A stretch of 64,000 bases of DNA. It comes from JAWXBK01 sp034439975. GTDB taxonomy: Bacteria > Pseudomonadota > Alphaproteobacteria > Dongiales > Dongiaceae. Positions 26,386 through 34,006 of this stretch are shown piece after piece. Made by a program: the position numbers and the translations under genes. Under the pieces are notes generated by a model that was not told where the DNA came from, ran no database searches, and saw only the letters and a program-made list of their open reading frames with translations. Location: contig JAWXBK010000075.1 of assembly GCA_034439975.1 (NCBI GenBank), positions 14,518 to 78,517 on the forward strand, read 5' to 3'. The first letter of the stretch is position 1; each line of letters starts with the position of its first letter.

Positions 26386-26802
26386 CTATCGGATAGGGCT
26401 GGTCCAATTCTCTTGTGCGACTGAATCGTCCCAGGACGAGTCGAGCGGCTGAAACGTCAACCATGTTTCGGCAAGTTTCCCGTCTTCGATGCGGTACACC
26501 TGCATTGCTGCGCGTGTCCGCACTTCGCCGGTCGCCTGGTCGGTCCACTTCATGGTGAAGCGATACCAGGCACGATCATCGCCAAAGGCGTGATCGTAAA
26601 CGATGATCCGGACATCGGGGCGGTTTTTCCGCAATTCCGCCAGCTCGGCCGCGTAGTTCTCCCGGGTGACAGTTCGATCGCCCGCTTCGTCATGGCGAAT
26701 GTAGAGCGGAGCGATACAGTCCTGAACGAGATCGAATTCTCCCCGATGCCAAACCCGCTCCCAACGGCCGAAAAGAGAGCGCATCGCTTCCAGGTTAGGC
26801 AT
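26386..26802 (-). CDS. SnoaL-like/NTF2-fold protein (138 aa)
   Basis: A single NTF2-like domain: an N-terminal helix (MRSLFGRWERVWHRGEFDLV), the pattern IAPLYIRHDEAG, then strands with WYRFTMKWTDQATGE and RTRAAMQVYRIEDGKLAETW. Proteins of this type include polyketide cyclases, ester cyclases and many small-molecule isomerases. Substrate unknown. It is the only gene between the intact tRNA-Thr and its displaced 3' copy, and its DNA looks less GC-rich than its neighbours, which fits recent arrival. Confidence 0.75.
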   Translation of the reverse strand: MPNLEAMRSLFGRWERVWHRGEFDLVQDCIAPLYIRHDEAGDRTVTRENYAAELAELRKNRPDVRIIVYDHAFGDDRAWYRFTMKWTDQATGEVRTRAAMQVYRIEDGKLAETWLTFQPLDSSWDDSVAQENWTSPIR

Positions 26803-26883
26803 TAAAACATCCTCCGGGTGCCTGATCCGATCCGATCGTGCAGCCGCACTATCGCATCATCGGCACGCGCCGACCGGCGGGGC

Positions 26884-26958
26884 TGGTGCCGGGTGTCGGA
26901 ATTGAACCGACGACCTACCGCTTACAAGGCGGTTGCTCTACCGCTGAGCTAACCCGGC
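26884..26958 (-). tRNA. tRNA-Thr (anticodon TGT)
   Basis: On the minus strand, GCCGGGT (5' acceptor) pairs with ACCCGGC before discriminator A and an encoded CCA. The D-arm reads TTAGCTCAGCGGTAGAGCA, the anticodon arm ACCGC-CTTGTAA-GCGGT gives TGT, and the T-arm contains GGTTCAATTCC. All arms pair, with no insertions. Length is 75 bases including CCA. Confidence 0.96.
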
Positions 26959-27060
26959 GTCTCTTTGAGCCAGACGGCGAAACCTGCCGTCGGGCGCTTT
27001 ATTCCCGATCTAGCATTTCGGTGCAACTTTTGCCGCGCGCGGTCGCAGGGTGCGGCGCCC

Positions 27061-27660
27061 TTACTGCGGATGCGCCGCCAGCCAGTCGCTGACGAGGCGC
27101 TGTGCTTCCTCGAGTTGCGACGCGGTCATCTTTGAGGCGGCGATATCGCGGTTCCTGGCTGCGTCTTCATGATTCTGAGCGGCGGCCAGGCTCCACCATT
27201 TGTACGCCTGAACGTAGTCCCGCGGGACGCCGTGGCCTTTGTAAAACATGTATCCGAGGTTGTACTGCGCGGCTGCGACGCCCTGATCGGCCGCGCGCCC
27301 ATACCAGTGCGACGCTTCCTTGTCGTTCGGCTCCACGCCGGCGCCCAGATAGTAGATGACAGCCAGGTTGAACTGGGCATCGGCATGACCCTGTTCGGCG
27401 GCGAGGCGATACCATTTCACGGCTTCGTCGGAGTTCTGAATGACGCCCTGGCCGAGCGCGTACATGAGGCCGACAATCGCCTGCGCATCTGCATTGCCAT
27501 CTTCAGCCAGCGGCTTCAACAAACCGAAAGCCCTGTCATAATTGCCGCGCTTATAGGCATCGCCGGCATCTTCAAACTGATCGGCCCACGCGGTCGCATT
27601 TATGCCTGCCAGCAGCACGAGGGCTGCGAAGAGGCGGCGTATGTTGTGCGGGACTTTCAT
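27061..27660 (-). CDS. Exported Sel1-repeat protein
   Basis: A 199-residue protein with a signal peptide (MKVPHNIRRLFAALVLLAG, cleavage near AWADQ) and three or more Sel1/TPR-like repeats of about 36 residues, each with the A-x2-G-x2-DAQ and WYRLAAEQGHADAQFNLA pattern. Sel1 repeats form helical solenoids that mediate protein contacts in the periplasm. Its ATG at 27660 overlaps the stop of the upstream Sel1 gene (ATGA). Both proteins end in the same WLAAHPQ, pointing to tandem duplication. Confidence 0.85.
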   Translation of the reverse strand: MKVPHNIRRLFAALVLLAGINATAWADQFEDAGDAYKRGNYDRAFGLLKPLAEDGNADAQAIVGLMYALGQGVIQNSDEAVKWYRLAAEQGHADAQFNLAVIYYLGAGVEPNDKEASHWYGRAADQGVAAAQYNLGYMFYKGHGVPRDYVQAYKWWSLAAAQNHEDAARNRDIAASKMTASQLEEAQRLVSDWLAAHPQ

Positions 27661-28148
27661 TGCGGATGCGCCGCGAGCCATTCCTCGGTGAGCCGCTTCG
27701 CCTTCTCGCGCTGGTCGAAGCTCAAATTCGAATCGATCATCGTTCGTTCCTGCGAACCTGCCGCCTGGCCGTGCGCGGCCGCAATGACCATCCACATCTG
27801 GGCCTGCACCATATCCTTCGGCAGGCCGAGCCCGCCAAGATACATCTGGCCGAGCCTGTATTGCGACGCGGTGTCGCCCTGGTCGGCGGCGAGGCGGTAC
27901 CATTCCGCGGCCGCGACTGCGTCGGCCGCGACGCCATGGCCCTTTTCAAACATGACGGCAAGCTGTGTCTGGGCCGCGACATCGCCCTGGTCGGCAAGTG
28001 GCCTTAGCAAGCCGACCGCCGTCTCGTAGTCGCCCTCTTCGTATGCGGTGAACGCATCGGCGAGTTCGTCCGCCAACGCGCCCGTGTGCGCGCCGAACAG
28101 CAGGACGAGCGCGGCGAGGATGCGGGCCGGGAGGCGGCGGGTTCTCAT
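27657..28148 (-). CDS. Exported Sel1-repeat protein, tandem paralogue
   Basis: A 163-residue relative of the next gene: signal peptide MRTRRLPARILAALVLLFG with cleavage near ALADE, then about two Sel1 repeats (AEWYRLAADQGDTASQYRLG and a following MVQAQMWMVIAAAHGQA) and an identical WLAAHPQ end. It carries one repeat fewer than its partner. The ATG at 28148 places the signal peptide properly. Longer upstream reading gives no signal sequence. Confidence 0.82.
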   Translation of the reverse strand: MRTRRLPARILAALVLLFGAHTGALADELADAFTAYEEGDYETAVGLLRPLADQGDVAAQTQLAVMFEKGHGVAADAVAAAEWYRLAADQGDTASQYRLGQMYLGGLGLPKDMVQAQMWMVIAAAHGQAAGSQERTMIDSNLSFDQREKAKRLTEEWLAAHPQ

Positions 28149-28269
28149 CGGTCGATTACACACCCAAACACGGCCATGGAGAAGCCCCCGCAACGGATCG
28201 CTGGCGCGGTCTGCGGTGGTTGCGGAGTAGACTTCGAATCGGGCTGTCGCCCATGATCGGGGCGGATAG

Positions 28270-28674
28270 CGCCGCGAGAAACAGCGGCGTGCAGCCGGAG
28301 AAAATCTCACGTCTGACGCTCTGGGGACGGCTTCGAGCCAGCGACCCGGCGCCATCGTCGGCAAGGGCGACCACCTCGAACGGTATTTTCAGGACGGCCT
28401 CAACGCTGTCGATGGATGGCTGCATCCGTTCAGCGCCCGGTTCGTCGCGACGATTGCCGGCATCCTGCATCAGAGCGGGTATGGCGGCTCGTTCGGCGAA
28501 ATCGGCATCCATCACGGCAAGCGGTTCCTCGTCCTGCGCCTTGCGACCGTCGAACCCTGTTTCGCGATCGACGTCTTCGAGCAGCAGCATCTGAACAATG
28601 ACGATTCGGGCTACGGGAACCGGCGGGCATTTCTTGCCACCCTGCAGCGTGGGCCGGGTCGGACGACGGCGTGA
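28270..28674 (+). pseudogene. Remnant of a class I SAM-dependent methyltransferase gene
   Basis: An open frame with no ATG, GTG or TTG at a usable position. It encodes ERYFQDGLNAVDGWLHPFSA, then the motif GEIGIHHGKRFLVLRLA, then CFAIDVFEQQHLNNDDSGYG before stopping at 28672-28674. This matches the N-terminal third of methyltransferases of the cephalosporin-hydroxylase/GEIGVHHGK group, which are normally 230-300 residues. The rest of the domain is not found downstream. An in-frame TAG lies at 28267-28269. The following 297 bases hold no convincing gene. Confidence 0.6.
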
Positions 28675-28971
28675 CGATTCTCACGCGCATCGAGCACGCC
28701 ACGATCTATCGCGACCGGCTGCGTGCATTGCATGCAGGGAATTTTCAGAAAGAGGCCGAGATGTTCGGCACGCGCGTCGATGTATACCGCGATACGGCTC
28801 ATGCGATTCGGCGGTTAGCCGGGTCGATCCGGACCCGGTACCCGCGATTGTGGCGGACGCTGCGACGATGCCGCAATCGTGACCGAGGTTCAAGGGCTTG
28901 CAGGCTGCGGAAAATTGTTTGCATGACACGGGTCCGCGCATTGAACGGGCACGTGCGGGCTATGCTGGCGA

Positions 28972-29784
28972 TCAGGCGAATGCCGTGACGACGTGCGCCT
29001 GGATCCTGCCCGAGACTGGCCCGTCGCCGTGGCTTGCGGCGATCGCGCGCGCCGCAGCGTCGGTCGCCGCGTCGAGCGCCCCCGCGTCGCGGGCAACGAT
29101 TTCGTTGCGGAGCGGCGTTCCCTGCGTGTAGCCGATCGCCGGAAAACGCGGCGTCGTTGCGACGCTGGTCTTCCGGACGGTCGCGACCTCGATCCCGGAA
29201 AATCCGGCCACTTCAAGATCGGCCCGAATGACTTTCGGGTCGTTATAGCCGTGCGGGGTACGCGCGAGAAACTTTGGCGGATCGCCCGGAAAAAAACCCG
29301 CGAGCGCATCGGTCACGATCCGCGCGAATTCGTTTTGTTCGATGTTGTCCCACGCATTGAACAGAAACCGGCCGCCCGGTTTCAAAACGCGTCGCGCTTC
29401 CCGATAGCCGGCCACGCGATCCGGAAAGAACATGACACCGAACTGACAGAAGACCGTGTCGAATTGTCCGTCCTCGAACGGCAGCGCAAGCGCGTCCGCC
29501 TGTTGCCAGGCGATCCGTCCGTCTGGCTCCTGCCGGGCAATCGCCCGATCGAGCATCGGCTGGTTCAGATCGGTCACGACCAACGCGGCATCGCGCGCGA
29601 GCAGGGGCGCGAGTGCGCGGGTAACGACGCCACTGCCGGCCGCAGTCTCGAGAACCGAACCGGGATGCGGTGCAGCGACCCGATCGGCGAGATCGGCTGC
29701 AAACGATTCGAAGATCAGCGGGACGAGATACGTGTCGTAAGTTTCGGGGATCGAGCCAGCAAACAGCTTGTCGGTGTCCGTCAT
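28972..29784 (-). CDS. Class I SAM-dependent methyltransferase (UbiE-like)
   Basis: A 270-residue methyltransferase with motif I VLETAAGSGVVTRALAP (about residues 43-59), DLNQPML acidic strand, QQADALALPFEDGQFDTVFC around motif II and VLKPGGRFLFNAWD. The C-terminal third is variable, and its substrate is not evident. The ATG at 29784 has GGGA upstream, and longer reading is unlike the family. It is flanked by gene remnants on both sides. Confidence 0.82.
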   Translation of the reverse strand: MTDTDKLFAGSIPETYDTYLVPLIFESFAADLADRVAAPHPGSVLETAAGSGVVTRALAPLLARDAALVVTDLNQPMLDRAIARQEPDGRIAWQQADALALPFEDGQFDTVFCQFGVMFFPDRVAGYREARRVLKPGGRFLFNAWDNIEQNEFARIVTDALAGFFPGDPPKFLARTPHGYNDPKVIRADLEVAGFSGIEVATVRKTSVATTPRFPAIGYTQGTPLRNEIVARDAGALDAATDAAARAIAASHGDGPVSGRIQAHVVTAFA

Positions 29785-29926
29785 TGATTTCGCTTCCCTG
29801 CACGATTGGCGAGTGCGCTCGTGAGCAACCACTCTACAGCAAGCTGAAGGGGCCCGTATCGTCGGTTGTCGACGGGCGGGGTCGGTTCGACGGGCCGTAC
29901 GCAAAATCCGATGCCGCCCGGGGCAA

Positions 29927-30292
29927 TCAGGTGCGGTTGGCGGCGCCCGCCGTCGCAACAGACAATGCGGCAGGCGAATAGGGCCAGAACCCCTCGATGC
30001 GCGCGCCGTGCTGCTCCAGCGTCGGTCGCAGTGCATCCAATACGGCGCGATAGTGATAGAACGATACCGACGGCAGCATGTGATGAACAAGATGCAGGTT
30101 CTGCCAGAGGAACAGCAGGTCGCCGCCGGGAAAGAGCGCGATGCGGGTATCGCGATAACGTCCGGTTTCGCTGTGGTCGTGGTGCGGAAACCAGCCGAAT
30201 GCCACCTGCATCAGCAAGACGCCGACGAACCAGGGCAGGATCCAGAGCATCGGCAGCTCGTAGCCGTATCCTGCGATGACCGTTGCAATCAT
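29927..30292 (-). pseudogene. 5'-truncated membrane fatty acid desaturase / carotene hydroxylase-like gene
   Basis: From an ATG at 30292 the frame encodes one hydrophobic segment, then FGWFPHHDHSETGRYRDTR and the box QNLHLVHHMLPSVSFYHY, followed by VLDALRPTLEQHGA. This is the C-terminal third of a di-iron desaturase or hydroxylase, which normally has about 300 residues and two earlier His boxes. The N-terminal half is absent, and upstream bases to 30445 give no family sequence. It is likely a decaying copy. Confidence 0.7.
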
Positions 30293-30474
30293 AAGTGAGT
30301 TAGGGGCGCTCGATCGAGTTGCGTCACCGGCGAAACAGCCGACCGGGCCGCGCGGCGACTGTCGCCGATTACGCCGGCCGGCGGAAAGTGCCCGGCACAG
30401 CCTGATTGGCAGGTTACTCGTGCACCAAATCGGCCTATTATACATGCTGAAACGGCTGGCACTGGGGAGCGGGC

Positions 30475-31092
30475 ATGCGGGGCGACAGCGGCAACAAGCC
30501 GGCGGCCAACGACGCCGACATCGAGCGGGCGATGCGCAAGATCAGCCATCTCGCCGACATCGAACAATCCTTCGATGCGATGCGGACCGACGTGGCGGCG
30601 GCGACCAAGGAAGTCTCGCAGCTGTCGGAGAGCGCCCGGGATTCGACCGTGCGGATCGACGCGGCGCTCGCCTCGTTCCGCGACGCTGTCGACCGGATGA
30701 GCAGGGTCGACCCGAGCGAAGCCAAACCCTATCTCGACATCATCGAGCGCAGTATCGCCGAATTCGAAACCGAGATCGCGAGCCTCGAACGTCGCTTCGG
30801 TCGCGTCCGACCGTCGATCGACCGCACCCAGGAAACCGTGGAGCAGGCGGTTCGCTCCGTGGTGAGCGATGCCGAAGAAGAGATCGAGGCGGAAATCCGC
30901 TGGATGAAGCACTCGCTGCGGAAAAAAATGTCCGAGCAGTCGCTGTACACCAACAAGAACATCGAGATATCGACGCAGCGCGTCACCCAGAAAGTCGGCG
31001 AGAGCCGCGACTTTCTGCGGAACCTGCTTTATCTGCTGCTATTCTTCGTGCTCGGCAGCATTGCGGCACAGGTCTTTTTCGCATTCGACTGA
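30475..31092 (+). CDS. Coiled-coil protein with C-terminal membrane anchor (205 aa)
   Basis: No family recognised. Residues about 10-170 are highly charged and helical with heptad-like hydrophobic spacing (repeated Glu/Arg/Asp/Ile patterns), so a long coiled coil is likely. Residues 182-202 form a single hydrophobic segment, LLYLLLFFVLGSIAAQVFF, close to the C-terminus. No signal peptide is present. The layout suggests a tail-anchored protein with its coiled coil in the cytoplasm, perhaps a membrane scaffold or tether. Confidence 0.7.
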   Translation: MRGDSGNKPAANDADIERAMRKISHLADIEQSFDAMRTDVAAATKEVSQLSESARDSTVRIDAALASFRDAVDRMSRVDPSEAKPYLDIIERSIAEFETEIASLERRFGRVRPSIDRTQETVEQAVRSVVSDAEEEIEAEIRWMKHSLRKKMSEQSLYTNKNIEISTQRVTQKVGESRDFLRNLLYLLLFFVLGSIAAQVFFAFD

Positions 31093-31152
31093 TTTGCGAT
31101 TGTCCCATCGCCACGGTTGACCCGCTGGGCGGTCGGCGGCTGTAATCCAGCC

Positions 31153-32244
31153 ATGTCATCGACAAGACAAAAGCTGGCGGGCGCGTGGATATGGACCGGC
31201 GCGGATCTCGCCGCCGCCGACGACTGGGTTCATCCGCTCGACGCAACCATGCTCGTCGAGCTCGATCGCGCGCTCGATGCGGTGCGCCGGTCCGATCGTC
31301 CCTGGGACCGGATGGTCAAAGCCGATTTCCCGCTTGCCGGCACGAACCTCGCGCGCCTGATCGAGCGGATCAACGACGCGCTGGAGGAAGGGCGGGGTCT
31401 CGCCAAGATCACCGGCGTTCCCGTCGCGCGCTACGACGATGCCGATCTGCGCCGGCTCTGGATGGGGCTCGGTCTCTGGTTTGGTACGCCCGTCTCGCAA
31501 AGTGCGCAGGGTGTGCGCATGAAGATTATCGCGGACGAAGGCGCGATCGTCGGTGAACGCTACGGCCAGATGCACAACGAGGATGGCTCGTCGTTCCTCT
31601 CCTCCTATGCGCGCGCGGTTTCGAACGGCGGCCTGCGCTTTCATACCGATCGCACCGATGTCGTCGGCCTGCTGTGTGCGGGGCAGGCGGCGCGCGGCGG
31701 CCTCTCCAAGATCGCGAGTACCGGTGCGATCCATAACGAGATGCTGAAACGCCGGCCCGATCTGCTCGATGAATTGTTCGGGCTCTATCCGCGCTCGCGG
31801 CTGGGCGAGGAAACCGGCGGCGACGATCTGATCTACTTCCTGCCGGTATTCGACATGGTCGACGGGCATTTCACCAGCCATTATTCGCGCACCTATATCG
31901 AGGCGGCACAGAAACGCCCCGACATACCGATGCTGACGCACCAGCAGGAAGCGGCGCTCGATCTGATTGCCGAGATCGGCGAAGAAATCTGCTATCGCAT
32001 GACCTTGGCGCCCGGCGACATTCAGCTGCTCAACAATCATGTCGTCTATCACGCGCGCGATCCGTTCGAGAACGATCCGACCGCCGGCCAGGTGCGCCGG
32101 CTCTATCGGCTGTGGCTCGCGGCACCCAACAGCCGGCCGCTGCCGTCCGGCCATGAAAAGCTCTGGCGCGACATTCGCCCCGGTGCTGTGCGCGGCGGCA
32201 TCGCGATCGACGGCGTCGATCCCCGCCCGCCGGCAAGGGCGTAA
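31153..32244 (+). CDS. TauD/TfdA-family Fe(II)/2-oxoglutarate dioxygenase
   Basis: A 363-residue dioxygenase. The iron site is H164-x-D166 in LRFHTDRTDV, with a distal His in NNHVVYHARDPF, and the 2-oxoglutarate-binding Arg lies in RRLYRLWL. The size and the N-terminal domain resemble the gamma-butyrobetaine hydroxylase-like branch rather than short TauD. Such enzymes hydroxylate or cleave small carboxylates, sulfonates or betaines. Substrate unknown. It lies just upstream of the regulated transporter cassette but has its own start at 31153. Confidence 0.8.
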   Translation: MSSTRQKLAGAWIWTGADLAAADDWVHPLDATMLVELDRALDAVRRSDRPWDRMVKADFPLAGTNLARLIERINDALEEGRGLAKITGVPVARYDDADLRRLWMGLGLWFGTPVSQSAQGVRMKIIADEGAIVGERYGQMHNEDGSSFLSSYARAVSNGGLRFHTDRTDVVGLLCAGQAARGGLSKIASTGAIHNEMLKRRPDLLDELFGLYPRSRLGEETGGDDLIYFLPVFDMVDGHFTSHYSRTYIEAAQKRPDIPMLTHQQEAALDLIAEIGEEICYRMTLAPGDIQLLNNHVVYHARDPFENDPTAGQVRRLYRLWLAAPNSRPLPSGHEKLWRDIRPGAVRGGIAIDGVDPRPPARA

Positions 32245-32592
32245 GGATTCAGCCGCAGCGGCCGGAGTCCGGTCTGCGGTTGAGTGGCCCGTTACGCTGT
32301 TGAGGATTTGCTGCACTGCAATGACGAATTGGTGCGGTGCGATCGGATACGCACATTCGGATCAAAAATAGTTTAGTAACCCCCGTTCTGCGGCGCTGCT
32401 GCACTGCGAAAACAAGCCGCTGGTCAGCCTTTAAGTCGATTCCGGCCGTTGACTCAAGTTTAGTCGATAAGTTTAGTGTAACTAAACCGGCGTTGAGGTT
32501 CGACGGGCTGAACGGCACTCGCCGGGTGCAGAGGGGGCATAAGCTTCCTCTGCCGCAGATATTGCGCCGATGCCCGACCATAGGAGGTTTTC
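32245..32592. other. Regulatory gap before the transporter-DHA kinase cassette
   Basis: 348 bases without a gene. AT-rich from about 32360 to 32510. It carries the promoter and GTTTAGT sites given separately, and a strong AGGAGG at 32581-32586 for the binding-protein gene. Confidence 0.6.
32371..32487 (+). promoter_or_regulatory. Promoter with GTTTAGT operator repeats
   Basis: TTGACT at 32449-32454 is followed after 17 bases by TTTAGT at 32472-32477, a plausible sigma-70-type promoter. The -10 lies inside a perfect 7-3-7 palindrome, GTTTAGT-GTA-ACTAAAC (32471-32487). Two further direct copies of GTTTAGT lie at 32371-32377 and 32458-32464. The placement suggests repression by a DNA-binding protein, perhaps the small HTH protein encoded at 41155-41586. 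Confidence 0.6.
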
Positions 32593-33849
32593 ATGCGGAC
32601 ATTTGCAGCCGGCCTTGCCGCCGCAACGATGGCGTTTTTGGGCGCCACCAGTGCATCGGCCCAGGACCGGGAAATTACGCTTTGCTGGGCGGCGTGGGAT
32701 CCGGCAAACGCGCTGGTCGAGTTGTCGAAGGACTTCACGGCCGAAACAGGGATCGCGATGAAGTTCGAGTTCGTTCCGTGGACGAATTTCGCCGACCGTT
32801 TTCTCAACGAACTGAACTCCGGCGGCAAATTATGCGACCTGCTGATCGGCGACAGTCAGTGGATCGGCGGCGGGGCGGTGTACGGCCATTATGTGAAGCT
32901 CAATGATTTCTTCGAGCAGGAAGGAATCTCGATGGACGACTTCGCGCCGGCCACCGTCAACGCTTACTCGACATGGCCGAAGGGCACGCCGAACTATTGG
33001 GCGCTCCCGGCGATGGGCGATGCGATCGGCTGGGTCTATCGCAAGGATTGGTTTGCGCGTCCGGAGTTGCAGGCCGAGTTCCTGGCCACATACGGCCGCG
33101 AACTGGCGCCGCCGACGACCTGGGATGAACTCAAGGAAACCGGCGAGTTCTTCCAGGGCCGCGAGATCGACGGCAAGACCGTGTACGGCGCCGCCATCTA
33201 CACCGAACGCGGTTCCGAAGGCATCACCATGGGCGTCACCTCGGCGCTTTATCCCTACGGCTTCCAGTACGAGAACCCCGACCAGCCCTACGACATGGAA
33301 GGTTTCGTGAACTCGCCGGAAGCAGTGGCAGGTCTTGAAGCCTTCAAGGCGTTCTACGAATGCTGCACACCGCCGGGTCACTCCGATGCGTACATGACCG
33401 AAAATCTCGACGCCTACAAATCGGGCCAGGTCGCGATGCAGATGAATTTCTTTGCGTTCTTCCCCGGCATCGCCAAGGACGAAACGGTCGGTGGCGACAA
33501 GTCCGGCTTCTTCGTCAATCCGTCGGCGAATATCGCAGCCTCGACGCTCGGCGGTCAGGGCATCTCGGTCGTTGCCTATTCCGAGAAGCAGGATCTCGCG
33601 CTCGAGTACATCAAATGGTTTGCCAAGCCCGAGGTGCAGCAGAAATGGTGGTCGCTCGGCGGCTATTCCTGCCACAACTCGGTCTTGCAGGATCCGAACT
33701 TCCCGAACACCGCGCCGTTTGCCGCTGGCTTCCTCGAGGCGATGGCGAATGTGAAGGACTTCTGGCAGGAACCGACCTACGCCGAGCTTCTGCAGGCCAT
33801 GCAGAAGCGGGTCCACGACTATGTCGTCGCGGACCAGGGCACCGCCTAG
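32593..33849 (+). CDS. ABC transporter solute-binding protein (sugar/polyol type), C-terminus cut by TAG
   Basis: A 418-residue extracellular solute-binding protein of the carbohydrate type. The signal peptide MRTFAAGLAAATMAFLGA is cleaved near ASAQD. Landmarks are FVPWTNFADRFLNEL, ALPAMGDAIGWVYRKDWF and GGQGISVVAYSEKQDLALEY. A strong AGGAGG precedes the ATG. After TAG at 33847-33849 the same frame continues with EALDKLIEDWTVVFEDDGKI and stops at 33910-33912, which is the sort of C-terminal helix expected in this family. So either the natural protein is 439 residues and a CAG-to-TAG change has removed 21, or the stop is partly read through. It heads the cassette. Confidence 0.88.
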   Translation: MRTFAAGLAAATMAFLGATSASAQDREITLCWAAWDPANALVELSKDFTAETGIAMKFEFVPWTNFADRFLNELNSGGKLCDLLIGDSQWIGGGAVYGHYVKLNDFFEQEGISMDDFAPATVNAYSTWPKGTPNYWALPAMGDAIGWVYRKDWFARPELQAEFLATYGRELAPPTTWDELKETGEFFQGREIDGKTVYGAAIYTERGSEGITMGVTSALYPYGFQYENPDQPYDMEGFVNSPEAVAGLEAFKAFYECCTPPGHSDAYMTENLDAYKSGQVAMQMNFFAFFPGIAKDETVGGDKSGFFVNPSANIAASTLGGQGISVVAYSEKQDLALEYIKWFAKPEVQQKWWSLGGYSCHNSVLQDPNFPNTAPFAAGFLEAMANVKDFWQEPTYAELLQAMQKRVHDYVVADQGTA

Positions 33850-33946
33850 GAAGCGCTCGACAAGCTGATCGAGGACTGGACGGTCGTGTTCGAGGACGAC
33901 GGCAAGATTTAGTCGCCTCGCATCCGGCGTTAAGCTGGTAACGGAA

Positions 33947-33972
33947 ATCGGCCGGGCTCAGGCCCGGCCGAT
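33947..33972 (+). promoter_or_regulatory. Intercistronic hairpin between binding protein and permease
   Basis: A perfect 11-bp stem, ATCGGCCGGGC (33947-33957) with GCCCGGCCGAT (33962-33972), around the loop TCAG. No T-run follows, so it is unlikely to be a full terminator. Hairpins at this place commonly protect the binding-protein part of the message so that it outnumbers the permease. Confidence 0.7.
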
Positions 33973-34006
33973 CCACCGGGTTCCTCTTGTCCCTGAAAGC
34001 AGAACC

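Noticed and set aside
26884..26958. tRNA-Tyr reading of the anticodon arm
   Set aside because: A shifted pairing gives GTA only with an abnormal loop. The regular 5-bp stem ACCGC/GCGGT and 7-base loop give TGT, threonine.
26200..27092. Plus-strand frames with VPGVGIEPTT peptides at both tRNA-Thr copies
   Set aside because: These are conceptual translations of the antisense of a tRNA gene, a frequent annotation artefact. The tRNA and its partial copy explain them.
28671..28988. 105-codon frame starting with GTG that overlaps the stop of the methyltransferase remnant
   Set aside because: The start overlap is tempting, but the peptide is Arg-rich with no recognisable domain and lies in a decaying region. 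Not enough support to call a gene.
33947..33972. Rho-independent terminator
   Set aside because: The stem is strong but no T-run follows, and the next gene is clearly part of the same transporter.
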